The notes below the pieces were generated by a model. The model had not been told where the DNA came from and ran no database searches. It saw nothing but the letters and a program-made list of their open reading frames with translations. 8,507 bases of DNA, from positions 1 to 8,507 of the forward strand of contig WLIH01000080.1 of the NCBI GenBank assembly GCA_009702305.1, written 5' to 3'. The translations under genes and the position numbers were made by a program. This DNA comes from Actinomycetota bacterium (GTDB lineage Bacteria; Actinomycetota; Actinomycetes; Propionibacteriales; Nocardioidaceae). Shown here one piece after another: positions 5,094-8,507 of this stretch; the first letter of the stretch is position 1, and each line of letters begins with the position of its first letter.

Positions 5094-5885
5094 TCAGCGG
5101 AGCCCGAGGAGGGCCTTCGCTGCGCGCTGGTCCGACGACAGGTCGGCCGGCAGGCCACGCCGAGTTCGCTCGGCGTGGAGCTTGTTCTCGAAGGCGCGCA
5201 GGTCGCCCTCGGTCATGTCCTCGAGTCGCGGCATCTGCTGGGCACGCAACCCCGATCCCTGCGTGTGCGGGTTCGCGCCGTAGCCGACGATCGCGACGTC
5301 GCCGCGATGGATGTCGTACTTCTCGATGTGGTACTCGGTCCAGTCCGGCGACCACGACCCCACCAGGATGCGGAACCGGAACGACATCTCGTCGATCAGC
5401 CCCGAGCGGAGCTTCGGCGCGATGTAGGCGACATCGGAGTCAGTCGCGTCCAGCGCAGGGGCATCGACATGCAGCCCCTCGACGTCGTCGACCGTGCGCT
5501 CCGACAGGGTCAGCGTGCCGTTCGTCGTCCGAGCGATGCGCCGCAGCGAGTCGTGGGCGAGCACGAACGGCACGTCGAGGTCGGCGCGCGCCAACGACTC
5601 CGCACCCGCACCGCTAGTGACCTGCTCGGAGTAGGGGCCGAACATGTCCCACATCTCGTACCCGCGGTTGTAGACCGACGCGAAGCCATCGAAGTGCAAC
5701 AGCCCCGACCCGTCGTCACCGGCCGCACGGATCTCGATGCGCTCAGCCCGCACGAACGCCGCAGCACGAGACCCAGGGTCCTCCGCGCAACGCCGCTGCG
5801 AAGGCCGGTCGGCCGGCGCCGCGACACCCACGGCACGCGCCTCGGCCGCCGCCTCGAAGATCCGGTCCATGGTCGAAGTGCTCAT
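5094..5885 (-). CDS. Prohead (capsid maturation) protease, HK97 gp4 / peptidase U35 type
   Basis: 263 residues. A variable N-terminal stretch (1-45) precedes the protease core: ERIEIRAAG...LLHFDGFASVYNRGYEMWDMFGPYSEQVTSGA is the usual opening (beta strands, G-x-A-S-V-Y-N). The likely catalytic residues are His111 in L-A-H-D-S-L-R-R-I-A-R and Ser168 in I-D-E-M-S-F-R-F, the H and S motifs of the family. The later strand D-I-H-R-G-D-V-A-I-V-G-Y-G-A-N-P stands where relatives have an E-V-S-L-V-x-x-P-A-N-type segment. A charged helical tail ends the protein (LEDMTEGDLRAFENKL...). It should enter the prohead, cleave the N-terminal region of the capsid protein, and digest itself. The ATG at 5885 overlaps the portal stop by ATGA, with GGGAGGT (5894-5900) 8 nt upstream, so the start is firm; a frame extending to 6359 is portal-gene shadow. 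Confidence 0.9.
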   Translation of the reverse strand: MSTSTMDRIFEAAAEARAVGVAAPADRPSQRRCAEDPGSRAAAFVRAERIEIRAAGDDGSGLLHFDGFASVYNRGYEMWDMFGPYSEQVTSGAGAESLARADLDVPFVLAHDSLRRIARTTNGTLTLSERTVDDVEGLHVDAPALDATDSDVAYIAPKLRSGLIDEMSFRFRILVGSWSPDWTEYHIEKYDIHRGDVAIVGYGANPHTQGSGLRAQQMPRLEDMTEGDLRAFENKLHAERTRRGLPADLSSDQRAAKALLGLR

Positions 5886-7057
5886 GACGGTGTACCTCCC
5901 GTAGGTGCGGGCTGCTTGTTCGGGAACGGCTCGGCAAACTCGGCCTTCTCCTCGGGAGTGAGGGGCGGCATGTTCTCGAGGTCGAGGATCCGAGAGGGCG
6001 GCAGCCACCGGCCGTCGATGCCCAGCTTGTAGCCCTCGTACCGCGACTTGAGATCCATCCGCAGCAGCGCCGCGGTGTTCAACTTGATGTAACGCGGCCG
6101 GGGGAGCAGACCCCACGACAGTGCGTTCTCCCGGCGGATGATCGCCGGGCCGAGGTTCATGATCAAGAGCTGCAGGTTGCGCTGCGTCACGTTCGCGTAG
6201 GTGATCGATCCCGACGACGACTCCGCGTCGATCATGTCCCCGGGCACACCGAGGTAACGACACACCTCGACCACCGAGAGCTGTCGCTCCTCGATGAACT
6301 GAGACTCTGACGCCTTCGCCGAGAGCATCTTGTACTCCCAATCGTTGCCCGAGACCCACAGGTCGCCGGCACTGATCGAGGCCTTGAACGACGCCTTAGT
6401 CCGCAGCGACTCCTCCCTGTTCAGCTTCTTCGCCGTGTTCTTGAGGTGACCGCCCGGCATCGTCGCGTTTGCGAACCAGTCGGCCGCGAACTCCTGCGCC
6501 GACAGGTAGGAGTTGATCGTCATGGCCGCGTGTGCGATCGGCGACATGCCGATCGGCGACCCCGCCTTCGTGTACTGCTTCTCGTGCCAGATCTGGGCGT
6601 AGTCGTACTCGTCGCGACCGACCCGCACCTTCTGGATCTGGCGCCCCGACCCGATGAACGAGACCGTGTCCATGTCGGCCAGCTCGATCACCGACGGCAA
6701 CCCTGCACCGTCGCGCGCCAGGATGATCCCGACCGTGTTGCCGACCGTGTCGAGGTCGGCCTGCGTGGAGTAGACGAACTCGTCGAACAGCATCACCGTC
6801 GATCCGCCCGGGTTCACCAGGACAGGCGGCTTCGTCTGCTCGACCTGCACGCCACCGACCTTGCGGAACACGTCGACCGGCATCGTGGAGATCAGGTCCG
6901 CGCGCAGCCGCCGGCACGCCCACACCGCCGAGTGCGCCAACGCCGCCTCGCGCGAGACCCGCCGCGACGTACGACCCGCCCGCAGCCCGGTCCGCTCAGC
7001 CAGCAACGACGACGCCGACGCCTCCCGCGACGCCGGCCCGGTGAACGGCCACGTCAT
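5882..7057 (-). CDS. Portal protein, HK97 family
   Basis: 391 residues, normal for the HK97/SPP1-type portal family. After a variable start (1-40), residues 41-62 hold H-S-A-V-W-A-C-R-R-L-R-A-D-L-I-S-T-M-P, the typical first core helix leading into a strand (VDVFRKVGGV). The middle has G-S-P-I-G-M-S-P-I-A-H-A-A (166-178) followed by AAMTINSYLSAQEFAADWFANA, the family's hallmark G-x-S-P-I helix region. L-G-V-P-G-D-M-I (269-276) and Y-A-N-V-T-Q-R-N-L-Q (287-296) match the stem/wing segments seen across the family. The C-terminus is Pro-rich. Twelve copies should form the DNA entry ring on which terminase docks. The ATG at 7057 overlaps the stop of the small membrane protein by ATGA, so coupling is likely; there is only a weak purine stretch of its own. 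Confidence 0.93.
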   Translation of the reverse strand: MTWPFTGPASREASASSLLAERTGLRAGRTSRRVSREAALAHSAVWACRRLRADLISTMPVDVFRKVGGVQVEQTKPPVLVNPGGSTVMLFDEFVYSTQADLDTVGNTVGIILARDGAGLPSVIELADMDTVSFIGSGRQIQKVRVGRDEYDYAQIWHEKQYTKAGSPIGMSPIAHAAMTINSYLSAQEFAADWFANATMPGGHLKNTAKKLNREESLRTKASFKASISAGDLWVSGNDWEYKMLSAKASESQFIEERQLSVVEVCRYLGVPGDMIDAESSSGSITYANVTQRNLQLLIMNLGPAIIRRENALSWGLLPRPRYIKLNTAALLRMDLKSRYEGYKLGIDGRWLPPSRILDLENMPPLTPEEKAEFAEPFPNKQPAPTGGTPS

Positions 7058-7248
7058 CGGCGCGCACCCAGGAACGCCGCGAGCAGCACGAACCCGCCCG
7101 CCACCACGCACGCCCACCCGAGGCCCGCGATCTGGAACGCACCGAAGCTGACCAGGCCAACACCGATCACACCCTGCGCAGTGACCAACGCCGCCGCCAC
7201 CCAGGCCCGCGCCGTCGTCGCGACACCCATGAACTTCGATCGCCGCAT
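7054..7248 (-). CDS. Small two-helix membrane protein between terminase and portal, function unknown
   Basis: 64 residues: a basic N-terminus (MRRSKFMG), then two hydrophobic stretches, about 15-38 (AWVAAALVTAQGVIGVGLVSF) and about 40-61 (AGLGWACVVAGGFVLLAAFL), and a short basic end (GARR). The positively charged ends suggest both termini face the cytoplasm, with a hairpin through the membrane. The start at 7248 has GAGGAGG (7254-7260) 5 nt upstream, overlapping the terminase stop codon; MGVATT at 7230 is a possible alternative start. The gene ends in an ATGA overlap with portal. It matches no family I can name. Small membrane proteins occur in this slot in other actinophages, but their job is unknown. 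It could be a lysis-related or host-membrane factor, or something unrelated to assembly carried inside the operon. Confidence 0.8.
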   Translation of the reverse strand: MRRSKFMGVATTARAWVAAALVTAQGVIGVGLVSFGAFQIAGLGWACVVAGGFVLLAAFLGARR

Positions 7249-7258
7249 CAGGCCCTCC

Positions 7259-8507
7259 TCACAGGAAGCTGTCTTCCACGTCGTAGTCGTCTTGCAGGAC
7301 CAGGCGAGCCACCGCCACCGAGGCCGACACCAGCGGCGAGAGCGCGATCTTCGGGTCACGCCGATCCCAGTGCTGCAGGTCCCCGACGAACCGGGTCCGC
7401 GACGTGCGGACTGCCGCGTCCAGCTCGGGCTGACCGAGGTGGAGCACCGCGCCCTTGCGGACCGTGGTCTGGAACGAGCCGCACGCCCGACCCAAATCGG
7501 TGTTCGACAGCAGCACCACCGACACACCCGCGGCCTCGAGGTCCGGGGCGAGCATCGCCGCCGACGGCGTCAACGCCACCTCTAGCAGCGTGCGGACCTC
7601 GTCCAGCGCTACGACCTGATCGACCACCCACGGCACCGTCGCCCGGTGATCCACCATCACCAGCGCCCGACCCGACTCCTCGTCGTTGGCCGCGACACCG
7701 ATCGTCGATGCGGACAGGTCCGGCTCCACGTCGACCACCACCACAGCCGACCCCGGCGCAGCCGCCTTGCCACGAAGCTGCGCCCAGGTCGACATCTCGA
7801 TGACCCCGGTGCGCGCGGTCGCCGGGTCGCCCCACCAGCCGTACCGCTCGCGAGCGAACTTCGCAGGCGACATCAGCTTCCGCTCGCGCCGAACTTCGGC
7901 GATGTTCAGCCGACCCGACGTCAGCGCCGGGTTCGTCGCGTAGGCGATCGACTCGTCGTTCACATCGGGCATCGGCCCATCCGGCACACCCCAGTCGAAA
8001 CAGCACAGGTCCGGGTCCGCGTCGTTGATCGCGTCCGTTCGGACTCGCCGTGCCACCTCGCCCTTCGCCGCGTCCTGCTTGTCCGGGTCCGGCGGCGTCC
8101 CGGTCAGGATCACCATCGGGTTGCCCGAGGGTGCAGCCGAGATCGTCGGCAACAGCGCCGCCTGCTCGTCGTCGGTCAGATCCTGGTCCTCGTCGCACAC
8201 AAGCACGTCGACCGTGAACCCCCGACCCGACCCGGACGATCGGGCGATGAACTCGATGGAGCCGCCACCCGTGCACCCGCAGCCCTGGTTGCCGTGACCG
8301 AACTCCGCGCAGTCGCCCGCGTGGAGGAAGATCGCCTCCTGGCCGTTGGTCTTGCGGATCTCCTTGACCAGCCGGTGCAGCTCGGGGAACTGCCGCTCGT
8401 TCTCGAAAAACGACATGATCCGGCGGAACGCCTTGCGCGCCGTCTTCACCTCGTGCGCGGTGTGCAGGAACCGCAGGCCCAGCATCACCATGCCGAACAG
8501 TTCGACG
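7259..8507 (-). CDS. Terminase large subunit (ATPase and nuclease), partial at its N-terminus
   Basis: The frame enters from beyond the right edge (the visible protein begins VELFGMVMLGLRF), so the Walker A motif is outside the window; 415 residues are seen. Numbering from the first visible Met, H10-T-A-H is a conserved segment near the ATPase core. V94-D-V-L-V-C-D100-E101 is the Walker B strand with the catalytic acid. I-L-T-G-T-P-P (128-134) is the coupling motif III. The nuclease domain follows, with V-V-V-V-D254-V-E256 as a likely metal-binding strand and a late D-R-R-D (376-379). The protein cuts concatemeric DNA and uses ATP to pump it through the portal. An unusual Cys/His-rich insert (57-77) sits just before Walker B, and Walker B continues D-E-D-Q-D-L where D-E-A-Q-x-L is more usual. 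The ATG at 8491 is internal, not the start. A small terminase subunit gene would be expected to the right. Confidence 0.93.
   Translation of the reverse strand, partial: VELFGMVMLGLRFLHTAHEVKTARKAFRRIMSFFENERQFPELHRLVKEIRKTNGQEAIFLHAGDCAEFGHGNQGCGCTGGGSIEFIARSSGSGRGFTVDVLVCDEDQDLTDDEQAALLPTISAAPSGNPMVILTGTPPDPDKQDAAKGEVARRVRTDAINDADPDLCCFDWGVPDGPMPDVNDESIAYATNPALTSGRLNIAEVRRERKLMSPAKFARERYGWWGDPATARTGVIEMSTWAQLRGKAAAPGSAVVVVDVEPDLSASTIGVAANDEESGRALVMVDHRATVPWVVDQVVALDEVRTLLEVALTPSAAMLAPDLEAAGVSVVLLSNTDLGRACGSFQTTVRKGAVLHLGQPELDAAVRTSRTRFVGDLQHWDRRDPKIALSPLVSASVAVARLVLQDDYDVEDSFL

Noticed and set aside
4956..6032. Plus-strand open frame of 358 codons
   Set aside because: Antisense to the protease and the capsid upstream gap, Arg-rich composition, no recognisable motifs.
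5886..6359. Long N-terminal extension of the protease frame
   Set aside because: It overlaps the portal coding region in another frame; the ATGA overlap at 5882-5885 with a strong ribosome binding site marks the true start.

Overview
This window is the head and tail-start part of a tailed-phage (siphovirus-type, HK97-fold) structural gene cluster. Everything I can support as coding is on the minus strand, so the genes read from right to left. The DNA is very GC-rich, all starts look like ATG preceded by purine-rich ribosome binding sites (mostly GAGAGGA), and the protein styles match phages and prophages of high-GC Actinobacteria. No integrase, attachment site, repressor or host gene is present, so the window alone cannot say whether this is an integrated prophage or a free phage genome, nor name the host.

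Layout in the direction of transcription: terminase large subunit (enters from beyond the right edge, ends at 7259); a 64-residue two-helix membrane protein; portal; HK97-type prohead protease; major capsid protein with an N-terminal coiled-coil, delta-like region; a small Pro-Asp-Pro-Thr repeat protein; head-tail connector; an HK97 gp10-like head-tail joining protein; a tail terminator; a 78-residue small protein; the major tail protein; then the tail assembly chaperone pair (lambda G/GT equivalent), which runs off the left edge. The tape measure protein would be expected next.

The genes form one assembly line. Terminase pumps DNA through the portal into a shell built from capsid protein and matured by the protease. 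The connector, gp10-like protein and tail terminator close the head-tail interface. The major tail protein polymerises on a tape measure kept soluble by the chaperones.

Tight units show stop/start overlaps: membrane protein to portal and portal to protease by ATGA, connector to gp10-like and gp10-like to tail terminator by TGATG. Four of the wider intergenic gaps carry hairpins 11-22 nt past the stop codon, the strongest after the two most abundant structural proteins (capsid and major tail).

The most notable observations are a complete-looking -1 frameshift cassette in the chaperone gene (slippery GGGGGAA, 7-nt spacer, 10-bp hairpin, then an open T-like frame to the window edge) and a Cys/His-rich insertion in the terminase just before its Walker B strand. 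I see no defence system, toxin, CRISPR array, tRNA or other cargo. Apart from these details the region is a conventional phage structural module.
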